Below the pieces are notes generated by a model, which was not told where the DNA came from, made no database searches, and saw only the letters and a program-made list of their open reading frames with translations. From NCBI GenBank assembly GCA_024114885.1, contig CP099422.1, forward strand, positions 1,302,001-1,366,000: 64,000 nucleotides of DNA, written 5' to 3'. This DNA comes from Septoria linicola (taxonomy: Eukaryota; Ascomycota; Dothideomycetes; Mycosphaerellales; Mycosphaerellaceae). This document shows, in pieces, positions 1 through 11,883 of this stretch; the stretch's first letter is position 1, and the number at the start of each line of letters is the position of its first letter. The translations under genes were made by a program, and so were the position numbers.

Positions 1-598
1 TAACCTTCTTCTCTCTAAGTTCTAATAGTTCTCTAACGTCCTAAACCTAATAGAAGAGATAAGGAGTAAGCTAGTAGATAGCGTAGAGTATACGATTAAG
101 CTACGCCTAGGCACCGTTCTACTATTTAGGCTACTATATTACTAGTTAGGTAAGGAGCTAGAGGAACTAAAGAAGTACCTTACTATAGGCCTTAAGCACG
201 ATTAGATCGAGCGTAGCGTTAGCGAGGCAGGTACGCCTATCCTATTCGTACTAAAGAAAGATAGTAAACTAAGGCTATATATCGACTACTAAGGGTTAAA
301 CGAAATTACTATTAAGAATAGGTACCTACTTTTCTTAATTAGCGAGATACTAGATAGACTTATAGGAGCTATATAGTTTATAACTCTAGACCTTATAGAT
401 ATATACTATTAGATTCGTATTAAGCCTAGCGACTACTAGAAGACTACGTTCTATACGCGCTATAGCTACTTCTAGTATAAGGTAATACTATTTAGCCTAA
501 CTAACGCTCTAGCTACGTTCTAGGCGTATATTAACTATACTCTAGTAGGTTTAGTCGATACGTACTACGTAGTATACCTTAATAATATTCTTATCTAT
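1..598 (+). mobile_element. Outer Ty3/gypsy element, 5' part of reverse transcriptase (RIP-mutated)
   Basis: Reading the plus strand through its stops gives a Ty3/gypsy reverse transcriptase. Around 240-300 there is a stretch like LFVLKKDSKLRLYIDY, followed by GLNEITIKNRY and SEILDRL. The catalytic box near 570-595 reads YLNNILIY, where YLDDILIY is expected; both Asp-to-Asn changes are G-to-A transitions in a TpG context. Trp and Gln codons are mostly TAG, as RIP predicts. The element enters from outside the window and is cut at 598 by the inner element. The same frame resumes at 11,884 with the residues that normally follow ILIYS. It is non-functional. Confidence 0.9.
595..598. repeat. Target-site duplication, left copy (CTAT)
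   Basis: CTAT lies directly before the left LTR and is repeated directly after the right LTR at 11,880-11,883. Removing the inner element and one CTAT restores an uninterrupted reverse-transcriptase frame in the outer gypsy element, which supports the boundary. Length 4 is what is visible; a fifth base could have been lost to RIP. Confidence 0.8.
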
Positions 599-1040
599 TA
601 TAGTACGTAAACCTATAACTAACCTAGGGGTAGTAGTATATAAGTCTATACGTAGGTCGTAGGGCCGGAGTCGGGCGATAGCCCTACGTAGTAGTTAGTA
701 GCAGGTATAGTAGGTAGATTAGCGACGTACCTATAGCGCGTAGTCGCGGAGGTATACGTCGGTAGCTATAGTAGGCCGTATAGGCTATAAGCCTATTAGG
801 ATCGCGTAGTAGTAGCGCTAGTAGAGAATAGGTAGGAAGTAGAACAAGTTATTAAACAATACTATATTATATAATCGCTAAGTAGTAACCTAAGTAGTCT
901 TCTCTAACCTTAGTAGTAGTAGTATAAAGGATAATTGTCTCTAACCTCTATAGTAAGCTCGAAAATCGCCCTTATACGTATAGGCGGTAGTAGCCGCTAT
1001 AAGCCTACCTACTAGGTATAGGGACGCCTACTACGTTATA
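599..1040 (-). repeat. Left LTR (3' LTR of the minus-strand element), 442 bp
   Basis: Aligns end to end with 11,438-11,879 at equal length (442 bp). The differences I can see are transitions, mostly TA in one copy against TG or CA in the other, so they reflect RIP rather than age. It begins TATAGTACG and ends CGTTATA; the right copy ends CGTTACA, restoring the usual CA terminus. An 8-bp inverted repeat CGTAGGGC/GCCCTACG (658-665 and 681-688) could form a hairpin in the transcript. Confidence 0.92.
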
Positions 1041-1051
1041 TCCTTCCCTTT
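1041..1051 (-). other. Polypurine tract of the inner retrotransposon
   Basis: On the minus strand this reads AAAGGGAAGGA directly before the 3' LTR, the usual place of the plus-strand primer in LTR retrotransposons. Its purine purity within a heavily mutated region supports the call; purine-only sequence has no CpA or TpG for RIP to hit. Confidence 0.75.
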
Positions 1052-1089
1052 ATAGAAGTCTCGCTAGAGATATTAAAAACAATAGTATA

Positions 1090-3900
1090 GAGTATTATAG
1101 AAACAAGTTATCGTCTCTCTTAAACTCCTCTCTATACCTTCGTATCCCTATACCTTACTAGTCCTCGCGCTACTCTATTAGGCCCCTAGAGGCTAGATAG
1201 AATCTACGCCTAGCTACCTAGTTATTATTAGCCTACTCGAAGAGCTCTCCTATATCGGTAGCGGTAGAGAAGTCGGCTACTAGTCGCTTCGTAAAATCCT
1301 TATTATTAGCGTAGAAGCTAGTCTCTAGGAACATCGTAGTCTCTAGGTCTTTAATATAGGCTATAAGGATACGATAGTTACTTAGCGTAGACTTATAGTA
1401 GGCCTCTAAACAGGTATAGAATACGTTAGTAGGGTAGGTAATCTAGCCTATAGTATCGAAGACTACTATAGAGTCGTCCTAGCGTCGTATACCTATAAGG
1501 GCCTAACTAAGATATATAGCTAGTATTAACTTATCCGAAGTAGGGAAGCGGTAGGGGATTACTCTATAGTAGTTAGAGTAACTAGATAGCGAGGTGTACC
1601 TAGGTATAAGGTCGTAGTAAGCGTCTCGTAGCTAAGAGTACGTACTAGAAGCTTCTCTAATCTCGAGGCGGTCGGTATCTAGGTCTACCTTATAAAACCA
1701 AGGTAAGATAGTTATCCGCTTATCGACCTTGTTTTCCTTAGAACTATATAGTAGTATAGAGGACGACACTCTAGCCTCTCTCTACTTTACTAGTACTATA
1801 GACTATCCCCTAGTATGTTCCTAGGTAGGACTTAGTAGGTTAATGTCTTCCTTCTATACGTACTACTCTCTAATATCCTCTACGAAGCCTCTACTAAGTA
1901 ATCCTCTATCTCCTAGTCTCTCTACCTATACTATAAAAACTCGTTAGTAGTATAGACCTTTAACTAATTTAGTATAATTAGTATAGGTCTTATTTATAAA
2001 GGAAACTATGCTCTAAACTTGCGATATACTATAGCCTCTAGCTATATCCGTAATACTAAGGTCGATATACTAGAAACCCTTATAAGACTAATCGGACCTA
2101 CCCTTTATTAGTAGGTAGGTGTACTTAGTATAGTATAGGTAGGAAACTAGGTTCGTAGCGTAATCTAGTTAGTAGTAGATATATATTATCTAGTATATAG
2201 GGTCCTAGCGAATTAGCTACTAAATACTGCTATAGAACATGTTCCTATACTAGCCTATATTACGATTACTACTAATCTTATATAGATACTAGTCGTATAT
2301 AGTAAACTCCTTACTAATTAGGTCCTTAACTAGCTCTAACTAACTAAATAAGTCGTACGTAACTATACCTTCTCTAAAGTATACCTCTAGTACTAGCTTC
2401 GGTAGCTTACCCTTATCTATAATATAGGTAACTAGATTAGTATAGGTGAAGTATCTAGGTAGGTTATTATATCTCGTTCCTTTAGTAGCTAAGTAACGTA
2501 GAGCACTTAGAGTATCGCTAGGGTAAGCCGCTTAGCGTTACGCTAAAAACTAATTTAGGTACTCTACTTAGAGTTTAACTAAATCCTAGATATGTATATA
2601 GAGTCTAAATCTCCGAAATAGCGTTAGTTAGTCGACCTTACTATTCTTAAGGCCGAACGCCTCTCTAGTAGTATTTCGTAGGCACTAGAAGTAGAGACTA
2701 TACTTATTTAGGTTAACGTCCTTTAAACTATACTCTTTAATCTTTAAGGCGATAAGTACTTCGAAGACCTATACCTTTAAGCCTTAGGTATTAACGGTAG
2801 CGTAGAGCGGGCGGTTTTGTCTAATATCGTAGCGGTTATAAAGGTAAGAGCTACTACTAAGTAGGGAAGATAGGCCTAGGTCGCTAACCTTACTTAGGCG
2901 TAAGTTAACGCTAGAGGTTTAGTAGCTTCTAATAGGTATAGGAGTAGACGCGCTACTTTCTACGGTTAAGTAGCGCTAATTTCTAGTTAGGCCCCTAGGG
3001 CTAGACAGACCTACGAGAGTAGTAGTAGCTTTCTCGGCGTCTTCTTGGATCTTAGTAGCTACTCTCGTAACTCGAGGTAATACTACTATCGAAGAAGGAG
3101 CTCTCTCCCTACCTAAGAGCCTATCTACGGCTAGTAGAGGTATCTCGACAGGCTAGATAATCCTATCCTTAAACTATAGATTACGCTCCTTTATTAACTA
3201 CTTTACCTTATTACCTAAGGTATTAATCTACTAAACCTCCTCGCGTCCTTCTATACTCTTTAGCTTAATAAAATCCGAGTCGATAGAGTAGTATTCCTTC
3301 GAGCGATTATTAGCTAGGTTAAGGAGGCGCTAAAGGATAGCCTTAGCGAGTAGGTACGTAGCGGTATCTACGTTAAGCTTGTTTATAGTAGCGCTACCTA
3401 TATAGGCTAAGAAGTTCTTTACTATCTTTAGGTAATTCTCGAGGTAGAGACGAATAGTTTTACTATTTCTATATCTTATACCCTACTCCGTCTCGATACG
3501 AGCGAAGGCGTAGTTAATTACTTGTTAATCCTTTACTCTTTACTATATAGCGTTCTTAAAACTCGAGTTTAACTACTTTAACTCCTTATCTAAGGACTTC
3601 TTATTAATCTTCTTAATTCCCTCCTAGAGTAGGCGCGCTATATTATATAGCCTAGAGAAGGCCTAGTCGTAGTAATTAACAATCTCTATCGCTACCGTGT
3701 ACCTCTCTATGTTATCTTTAATTATAGCTATACTAGTAATAATATCCTTAGTTCGCGTAGTATTCTAGATAATATTTCTTACCTAAATAGAGAGGCTATT
3801 TAGGCTGTTTAGGTTAACGTTACCTAGTACCGATATAGTATAGGCACTAGCGCGATTACGCCTAGTAAGTCGACTCGAGGTAGTAGAAGTAGGAGGAGGT
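1090..3900 (-). pseudogene. Extra ORF of the inner retrotransposon, downstream of integrase
   Basis: Between the end of integrase (about 4,260) and the 3' LTR lies nearly 3 kb that reads as protein on the minus strand once TAG/TAA stops are read as Trp or Gln. Recognisable coding-like stretches include IKDNIERYTVAIEIVN and LYNIARLL near 3,700 and LEIREASSTYSQLRD near 1,650. The stretch reaches within about 50 bp of the polypurine tract. Ty3/gypsy elements normally end with integrase or a chromodomain, so this is an additional gene. I do not recognise the fold. Its limits are approximate, and I have not excluded two adjacent ORFs. Confidence 0.55.
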
Positions 3901-4259
3901 TATTAGTAGCTCTAATAGCTATTAGTAGGTAGTAGTAGGAAGTTAAGATTAAGAAGAAAGTAGAGGGGCGGCTAGTTACTTAAGTATCTAGTCCTATAGA
4001 GTAAATAAAGGTTCTAGAGAGTAGCGAGGTTAATAGAAAGTGAATCGCGACTAGGGTGAATAGGTAACAATAGTAAGTAATATAGAGTAGGTAAATATAA
4101 AGTAAACTAGTAAAGTAAACTAGTAAATACTTTATAAAGTAAAGTAAAAAAGTAAAATAAAGTAACTTACGAGGAAGGCGTATATTATAAGTAAAATAAA
4201 GGAAATAGATAAAGGAAACTATATATCTACGACGACCGGAAGCGGTAAGAGGGTTATAT

Positions 4260-5640
4260 ATAACTCTTCCTTCTCTTATCCTTTCTTCTCTTTCTCGGAA
4301 CGGTTAAGTAGGATCTAGATATCGCGGCCCGACTAAGTCGGTTAATCGTCTATATTATCGTCCTCGCTACCGCCTAGCGTAGCTAAGGCTCGATATCTAG
4401 GTATATCTTTTAAAGATTCCTTATTATACGACGTAGGTAATACTATACTATTAAGGTCTTCTAAGATATAAGAAGTAGTACCTTCCTTATACTCCGAGAC
4501 TCTATATAGCTCTCGCTACTAGAAGGTAAGCTTATCCGATCGCGATATCTTAAGATCGTCTTAGTAGATTATAACTAACTATCTTTTAGTAAACTTAGCG
4601 TAATCTACGTGCCTAGAATTATCGTAGCGGTCCTTAGCCTCTTCTTAGATACGTGTCTATCGCTCTAAGACGCTAGTCTCTATGTCCTATATAGCTTTAA
4701 GTACTTTAGCCTAAAGAGTAATTAGCTCCTTATACGTACGAACCGATCCCTAATCCTTAACTCTAAAGGTACGGTATTCTAACTCGATAGATAGTACTAC
4801 CTCTCTACCGATTATTAGCTTAGTAGAGGTCTCGCTAGTACTACTATTATAAGTAGTACGCTCGGCCTATAGTATAGCTAGAAGGTATAGTACCTAAGCC
4901 TATAAACTACTTTTAGATAACTTAGATAGGGTAGATAGGATAGTCTTATGTCCTACCTCTATAATAGCGGCGCTCTATAGTCGGTAGATAGAAATCCTCG
5001 GCCTCTTTACGCTATACGTAGTAAGAAGCGTAGAAACCTCTATACTATTATTAATATTAGTATTATCTAGTATAATCTTAAACGGAGCGCTCTATCGGTA
5101 GTATATATTCTTTTAAAGAAAGTCGGTAATCTGCTTCGTAGATATCTTCTTAGTAGTACTATCCCCTCGCGCGGTATAATAGTAGATCTTAGCCTCTAGC
5201 TATCGCGACACTTTTTCCCTAGTAATAATTAAGGACCCGCGCTTATCGATATAGACGCCGTCTATATACTAGCGCTCTTCTATAGTTTAGACTTATACCT
5301 CTACTATAGGGCTAGGTCGAGGTATACTATTCCTTAGATTATAGTCCTTATACTAGCGGAAATATATAGTATATTACGCGTATATACCGTCTTACTAGTA
5401 CTTCGACCTAAGGATATAGTATATAGAATCAGCGTTCCTATAGCTACTTAACTTATAGATCTCCTTAACGATTAGCTTCTATATAGCGTCGTCTTTAATA
5501 ACTCTCTACTAAGGAGCCTATCTATATAGCTACTAGTATAGCTTCTTATCGATAACTAAGAACTTCTTAGCTATCTTACTAAAGCGGTAGTATTCCGACT
5601 TAGATATATAATTCGAGTGTCTCCTACGAAGTAGGATAAA
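4260..5640 (-). pseudogene. RIP-mutated integrase of the inner Ty3/gypsy element
   Basis: The minus strand from about 5,600 reads as gypsy integrase. First comes a zinc-binding-like N-terminal region, where the Cys and His codons are partly lost. Next is a catalytic core with an Asp in an LDN context near 5,070 and, further on, a PQSAAIIEVGH-like segment matching the usual PQSNG..ERGH block. A C-terminal extension ends around 4,260 with ILEDLNG-like sequence. Many Trp codons are TAG. It has no open frame. Integrase would have inserted the cDNA copy into chromosomal DNA. Confidence 0.8.
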
Positions 5641-5839
5641 GACGACGGCCTTAGCCTAGTACTTCTATACGCCTAGGTCGCTATTAATATCCTCCTAGAA
5701 GATAGAATCGATTTTATCTCTATTAGGCTCCTAGGGCCGGATAGAAATCCTAGACGTATATACCTAGAAGAAGGCCTTATCTACGAGGGCTTCTTTATCC
5801 TCGTCCTCTATAATATTATCCTTAGTACTAGCTAGCCTC

Positions 5840-7110
5840 CTAGATAGCGTATTAGGACTAGTATACTTCCTACCTAGAACGTATCTAACTTTAAACGTAA
5901 AGAGCCGGATCTACGCGATCTATCGCGTAACTATAGTATTAGGCAAATCCGTAGCTCTCTTATTAAGCTAGTAAACGAGCGTATTAGTATCTACTTTAAG
6001 AATAAAATACACCTTAAACAGCTAAGGCTTTAACTTAGTAAGTGCCTTCTTAACTCTAAGACATTCCTTCTTATTAGCGCTATACCCTCCCTAGGCGGTA
6101 TTCTACGTACCGCTCTTGTACCTAGCTAGGTATCTTTGTCTATTAACTATCTATATAAGGATCGCTCCCTATCCGATCTTACTAGTATCTATAGCTACGA
6201 TAATCTCGCTAGCTGCCTTATCGTAATTAATAGCTACTAAGGTAGGAGCCTAGATTAGATAACAGACGTAGGTCTACTTCGCCTCCTTATAAATAGGCGT
6301 CTAGACGAATTCCTCGTCCTTCTTTATAAGCCTATATAGCGGGATCGTTATAGTAGTAAAACCCGGGATCTAAATACGGAAGTAGATAACTATACTAACG
6401 AAAACCCGTACTTCCTTCTAATTAGTTAGTATCGGCCAGTTAACTAGATTAGCTACTCGGATAGTATCTGGATAGCGCCCTACGGTATCGGTAACGTATC
6501 CTACTACCTTAATCCTTAGTATTAGAATTTGTAACTTCTTGACTATAATAGTTATACCCGCGCGCTTAATGTCTATAATCACTATATCAAGGTTAACGAT
6601 ATACTCTATAATATACCTACGGAGGCCCGGTTCTAACTCCTTATTATTATAAGTAGTCTTTAGACTCTTGACTCCGAAATTATTAAAAAATAGTAGTACT
6701 CTATAGGATAGGTAATTAAATAGTATATAGTTAACTATATAGACAAACTAGGTAATAGAATTAGTCGCCCCTTATAGAATAGTAGTTATCTAAAGTAATC
6801 TAAAGGCGTAGTCGAATCTAGTAAGGTCCCTACTCCTTAGGTCTAATAGAACTTAGTTATAGCCGAAGAAGATATCGAGTATACTAGCTACCTAGTAACC
6901 TATAAAATACTTAGAAAATAAGTCTATATTAGGAGGCAGGTATATATCTCTAATCGTAACCTTGTTAATTAACTATATATCGTTAATTAGATAATACGAA
7001 CCTATATCCTTCTTAGCGACTAGAAAGTATAGATTACGATAGGCCTCGTAGCTAAACTTAAGAGTTCTTATATTTAGACGCTTCTATAGTATCTACTCTA
7101 CTATAGTACG
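5840..7110 (-). pseudogene. RIP-mutated reverse transcriptase and RNase H of the inner element
   Basis: The minus strand reads as YRNLYFLVAKKD, INKVTIRDIYLPP and LQGATNSITQFV between about 7,080 and 6,750. The catalytic box is FFNNFGVK near 6,690, where FFDDIGVKG is expected; both Asp codons have become Asn by G-to-A change. RNase H follows with IIVAIDTSKIG near 6,190 and LKVDTNTLVYQLNKRA near 5,970. All stops are TAG/TAA at positions expected to be Trp or Gln. This is a Ty3/gypsy enzyme pair, inactivated in both catalytic and frame terms. Confidence 0.88.
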
Positions 7111-10100
7111 AAGAGATAGGTTCAAGCGGAATCCTAGGTGTTACTATAGTATATACTCTACTATACGGATTATATAAGAAGGCGCTACCTTAGGATAGAC
7201 TCGCCTAAGATAAACGAACCTAGTCGCTAGTACCGCTTCTCGGTTAAAGAGTATCTCCTCTAGTATCTAGCGCTCTCTAGGTTATAGTTCCACGCTAGTA
7301 GTAACGCCTACTATTACTTCCGGAGTTAACCTACTCGCCTTTAGTAGGTTAGAGAACTTCTTAATAAGGTACTTACTATCGAACGGCCCTATACCTAGTA
7401 GTAGTTCACTTTCCTACGCTAGCTACTCCTACTTCTAACGATAGTTACTACTAGCGCTACTACTATCTGTCTAATTTACGCTTAGGTCTATAGGCTTAAC
7501 CTTGTTTACCTTACGCTTATATATAGTAAAGGCCCGAACCTTTAGGTAGAGATTCTATAAATAGTAGTATATAGAAGTATAATATATCCTAATATAGCTA
7601 GCCTACCTATTATACTCCGCTACTATAAGGATCGTGTTATCTAAAAGGTTATCGCCTCTATCCTCGATCGTAGTAGATAACTAATCGTCGCTCTAGGTAT
7701 CGAGATTTTAGTCTAGCCCTAGAGGCTAGACGGAATCGAGGCGTCCTATTAGGCCTAGTCTTCCTATTCCTACTAGAGCTATATAGTAGGTAGATATCGT
7801 AGTAGCTAGCTCGAGTCCGCCTACTATTTTAAAGCGCTACCTTTACTAAGAAACTTATCGATAGTCTAGTATCTCTAGGTCCCGACCGTGCCTATAAAGG
7901 TAACCAACTCGCTATTCCTATAATAGATAGTGCCCTCCTAAGTACTATCGTCGTAGTTCTTAGACTATAGGCGGACCTTTATCGCCTACGCTCTACTTAA
8001 GAGGACCGGTACTAGTTTAGCGTCCTTAGAAGGCACTAAGATAAAGACTAGTATAACACATTTAACGCTAAAAACGTTAACGTTTACCTTTCTATAGATA
8101 CCTACTATCTAGGCTAGACCTTCTATAGTAGATAGGTTAATCTCTAGAATATCTATCTAAATAGCTAATCCGTACCTTCTAGCTACTACTTAGTCTATTA
8201 TAGTAGACTTAGTACCTTTATCGATTAAGCTGTCCTTAGTACTAAGCTTACTATTTAACTAAATATCTACCTAGATTAGGAGCGCTACGAGGACGTCTCG
8301 AGTAACGCTAGATAGGTCGACTACTACTAATTACTCGTATAGCTCCTCCTACGGATTAGCCTTACTGGTATACACTATAATACCTCTATTAATAGTAACT
8401 ATATTATATCTCGCGTAAGGTTTATACTAGCCTTTAGGTACTAATTCCCTAAAGAGAGAATATACTCAGTATAGCGGTAACCTCTATCCCTATATCTTAG
8501 TAGGTAGCCTATTATTAAAGTATTAGCTAAGTTCTATACTAGCTATATAGACATCTATAGTTTAGCGAGTAAGAGCTTCCTATAACTCGTCGTTATCTAT
8601 ATAGATAGAAGCCTATAGTCCTTTAAGCGATAGCTTGATACCTCTAAGTATAATATACTTAGTAAGTATAATAGGAAATAGGGTCTATAGTAGACGACGT
8701 AGTAGCTTTGTCTCTAGCTTCTAAGCTCTTAGAGCTATATCGTCCTCTACGCGTGCCTTAGACCTTACCTAGTTATCTAGCCTCTACTTCTTAGAGGCTT
8801 TCTTTACCTTACGAATAGGAGGCGTAACTAGAGTAGGTTCCTCGTCTTCTATATCCTCGTTAATATAGTCGATAGTACTATCTTCTAACGTCTAAGACCT
8901 AGTAGTATCTCGCCGCTACTAATCCTCTTCGTTTACCCTATCGACTAAGTCGTCGTATATATCCTTAAGCCTTTCCTTACGAATACTATACCTAGTCGGC
9001 CTATAGGTATACGTAGTATTACGCTAAGCCTAAATTCTTCCTTTAAGTACCTTCTCTTAAGACTTCTAAATTATAGGTACTAGCGCTCGCTTCTCGGCCT
9101 CTTTAGCCTTGCCCTTACTAATCCGTACTACGTTAGTACAGATAGGCGCGTCCTTATCTTCTAAATCCTTAATCCTAGTATGTCTCCTATTAAGGTCCTA
9201 CTCTATAAAGTATACTTCAGGCCTAGGAACACTAATAATCTACGTAGATCGCGCGTAGTTAACCTGTACGACCTTTAGCGCGCTTATCTAGGCGGTCGGG
9301 CCCCTAGGGCCGGACGGCTTTAATAGTACCGTAGGCGTATTCTAGTAATCTAAGGTACCGCGAGGCGTCTAATCGGAGCTTTTCTTAACGGAATCTAGAA
9401 CTACTTACGTTATATCGTAGTTAGTCTACTATTAACGCTACTTATCGCTTACTAGATAGTCTAGGTATACTATGGCCTAGCCTCCTATCCTATAAAGACG
9501 TAATACCTAGTTAATATAGAAGATCCGAGGTGTTATCCTATCCTATTTTAGATACTAGATTATAATATACTTACCGGTTATACCCTTAACTATTAACCTC
9601 TTATTAATATTATAGGTTAACTATCTTTACGTAATTATATACTCGACTAACGAGTAGAAGTTAGCTATATAGTCAAATCTATAGTAGATATAGTAGCGAC
9701 CTTTTATATACTCTACGACCTATAGCGAAACATACTCTAAGTACGCTCCGATCGTTATAGCCTACTATTACTATTAGTTACTATTATCTTAAATAGTAGG
9801 CGACATATATTGCTCGGTAGGTTAGATAGGCGTAGGGGCTAAGCTACGCTCGCCCTTCTACTTTAGAAGTATTAGATTATTAATAGTCAACTTATTAAAG
9901 TTATAGACTAGGTCGTTATTAGTCTATGTTAGTCTAACTATGACTTCTATAGCTTCTATAGGTCGGCCTTCTATAATAGACTTCTATAAGGACTCAAGTT
10001 GACTATAGTTACGAGCCTACTCTATCTAGAAACTATCTTCTCCTTTAATAAGGTCCTCGGCTAACTTAAAGATCTTCTCGAATAGTTTATAGGTCTCTAG

Positions 10101-10763
10101 CTTATATAGGTAGATTCTATACTTAGTATAGAGTTTCTTAGATATCGCTACTAGTACTCTATTTAGTAAGAGCCTTAATCTCTTACGCTTACTTATATCT
10201 TCTAGGTTAATAGAGTCCGAAGTAAGATAGAACTAGCGAAGGAACTCTTTTAAGTTATTACTTTCTACCTTCCTCTTTTAGTAGAGCTACTCTAGGTACT
10301 CCCTAGATCGAATAAGACGGTAGGTATTACTCTTAATAAAGTAATTAAGAAAGGTAGTCTCGAATATCTCTTATAACTTATACTCTAAACGCCGAATCTC
10401 CGGACGTAGTATAATATAGTAGTTAATAATAAGGCGCTTAATAGTGTCCTTATACGAAGGCTCCTAGAGACTATAGTACTTACTTATTAACTTAAACCGT
10501 TCTAGGAACTTAGTAGTATTTTCTCTAGTAAAGTAGTAGTTTTAATTAGTACCTAGTATAGGTAGCTTTAGCTTATTCGCTTCGAGGACTTACTATAAGA
10601 GAGAAGCGAACTCTAGCTAGGTGCCTATTATAGATTACTAAATAGGTCCTAACTAAGCTAGCTATCCTCGAGTATTAATATATCCTTCTACTAGAACGCT
10701 ATCTATAGACTAGCTCTTTACCTTAGTATTATTAGAGATCCGGCTATCTACGAGAGAAGACAT
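7111..10763 (-). pseudogene. RIP-mutated gag and 5' pol region of the inner element
   Basis: A surviving minus-strand ATG at 10,763 opens MSSLVDSRISNNTK. This is followed by gag-like sequence with FTRENTTKFLERF near 10,515 and YSLQEPSYKDTIKR near 10,460, resembling the capsid region of fungal gypsy elements. The stretch continues without another recognisable gene to the reverse transcriptase. An aspartic protease is expected in this interval, but I could not fix its active-site triad after RIP. The gag/pol boundary is not resolved. Confidence 0.6.
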
Positions 10764-11437
10764 AATAGGCTAGTTACTTTAGAAGCGGTAGCTTATAGTA
10801 AGTTAGGTAAGGTAGTAATAGTCGTATTCGTCCGCCTCTTCTATAGGCGCGAAAATAAGTTACTCTTTCGGTCTATAGGTTAAAAGGGTCTAAGGACTCG
10901 ATATATAGCGCTCTAGCGCGCTTGATTCCTCGTTAGGCTCCTAGGGGCTAGACTATCCGCGCTAGGAGCGTACGTTAGGCAATTTTAACTAAGCTAGTAA
11001 CCTCGACCTTTTCTCTAACTTTCTTAATATCCTCTGTCCTAATATAGATATTAAGGTTAAACCTTTTATAGCTCCTAGGAAATAGCCGCCTCGTAGGTAA
11101 TCTATAGTAGCTCCTTCCTAGTTAACTAATAATTCTAATTTCCTTAGGTAATTCGGGGCCTAGCGCCTCTCCTTAGCTAGTTTTTTAGTATTAAACGTAT
11201 ACCCGTATACGTTTATAGCCTACGCTACGTAGAGTCGGTCGTTACCTTCCTTACGCGCTAGTACTATAGTAGTTCCTAAGGCGTTTCTTTATTCTACCTA
11301 TAATCCTTATAGTACTATATCTTCCTATATAATAAGTCCTTACGCTAAGGCCGTGTTACCTTAGACGTATTACGCGCGACATAGCGCGACTTCTAGTTCC
11401 TTATAAGGCGTGTAGTAGCCCTACCTTCGGCTCCTTA

Positions 11438-11879
11438 TATAGTACGTAAACCTATAACTAACCTAGGGGTAGTAGTATATAAGTCTATACGTAGGTCATA
11501 GAGCCGGAGTCGGGCGATAGCCCTACGTAGTAGTTAGTAGTAGGTATAGTAGGCAGATTAGCGACGTGCCTACGGCGCGTAGTCGCGGAGGTATACGTCG
11601 GTAGCTATAGTAGGCTATATAGGCTATAAGCCTATTAGGATCGCGTAGTAGTAGCGCTAGTAGAGGATAGGTAGGAAGTAGAATAAGTTATTAAACAATG
11701 CTATATTGTATAATCGCTAAGTAGTAACCTAAATAGTCTTCTCTAACCTTAGTAGTAGTAGTATAAAGGATAATTGTCCCTAACCTCTATAGTAAGCTCG
11801 AAAATCGCCCTTATACGTATAGGTAGTAGTAGCCGCTATAGGCCCGCCTACTAGGTATAGGGACGCCTACCGCGTTACA
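11438..11879 (-). repeat. Right LTR (5' LTR of the minus-strand element), 442 bp
   Basis: Same length as the left LTR and aligned throughout. It keeps a few TG and CA dinucleotides lost in the left copy (for example GACGTGCC near 11,564 and ACAATG near 11,697), so RIP hit the two copies unequally. It ends GTTACA and is followed at once by the CTAT target duplication and the resumed outer reverse-transcriptase frame. Confidence 0.92.
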
Positions 11880-11883
11880 CTAT
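11880..11883. repeat. Target-site duplication, right copy (CTAT)
   Basis: Matches CTAT at 595-598. The outer element continues TAT-AGT-AAA in frame, so the insertion split the codons just after the reverse-transcriptase catalytic box. Confidence 0.8.

Larger units (their letters stand above)
599..11879 (-). mobile_element. Inner Ty3/gypsy LTR retrotransposon, nested, RIP-inactivated
   Basis: An 11,281-bp element bounded by two 442-bp direct repeats and a CTAT duplication. On the minus strand the order is gag (start codon near 10,763), RT and RNase H (about 7,110-5,840), integrase (about 5,640-4,260), then an extra coding stretch (about 3,900-1,090). RT-RNase H before integrase is the Ty3/gypsy order. 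A polypurine tract abuts the LTR at 1,041-1,051, confirming the minus orientation. The RT reads like the fungal subgroup with YRNPWFLVKKDG and VTIRDANLPP motifs. Almost every CpA and TpG is gone, so no frame stays open and the element cannot encode protein. It inserted into an older gypsy copy and both were then mutated. Confidence 0.93.

Noticed and set aside
11400..11437. Primer-binding site of the inner retrotransposon
   Set aside because: The minus-strand sequence after the 5' LTR (TAAGGAGCCGAAGG) might be a mutated TGG-start site, but I could not match a tRNA 3' end.
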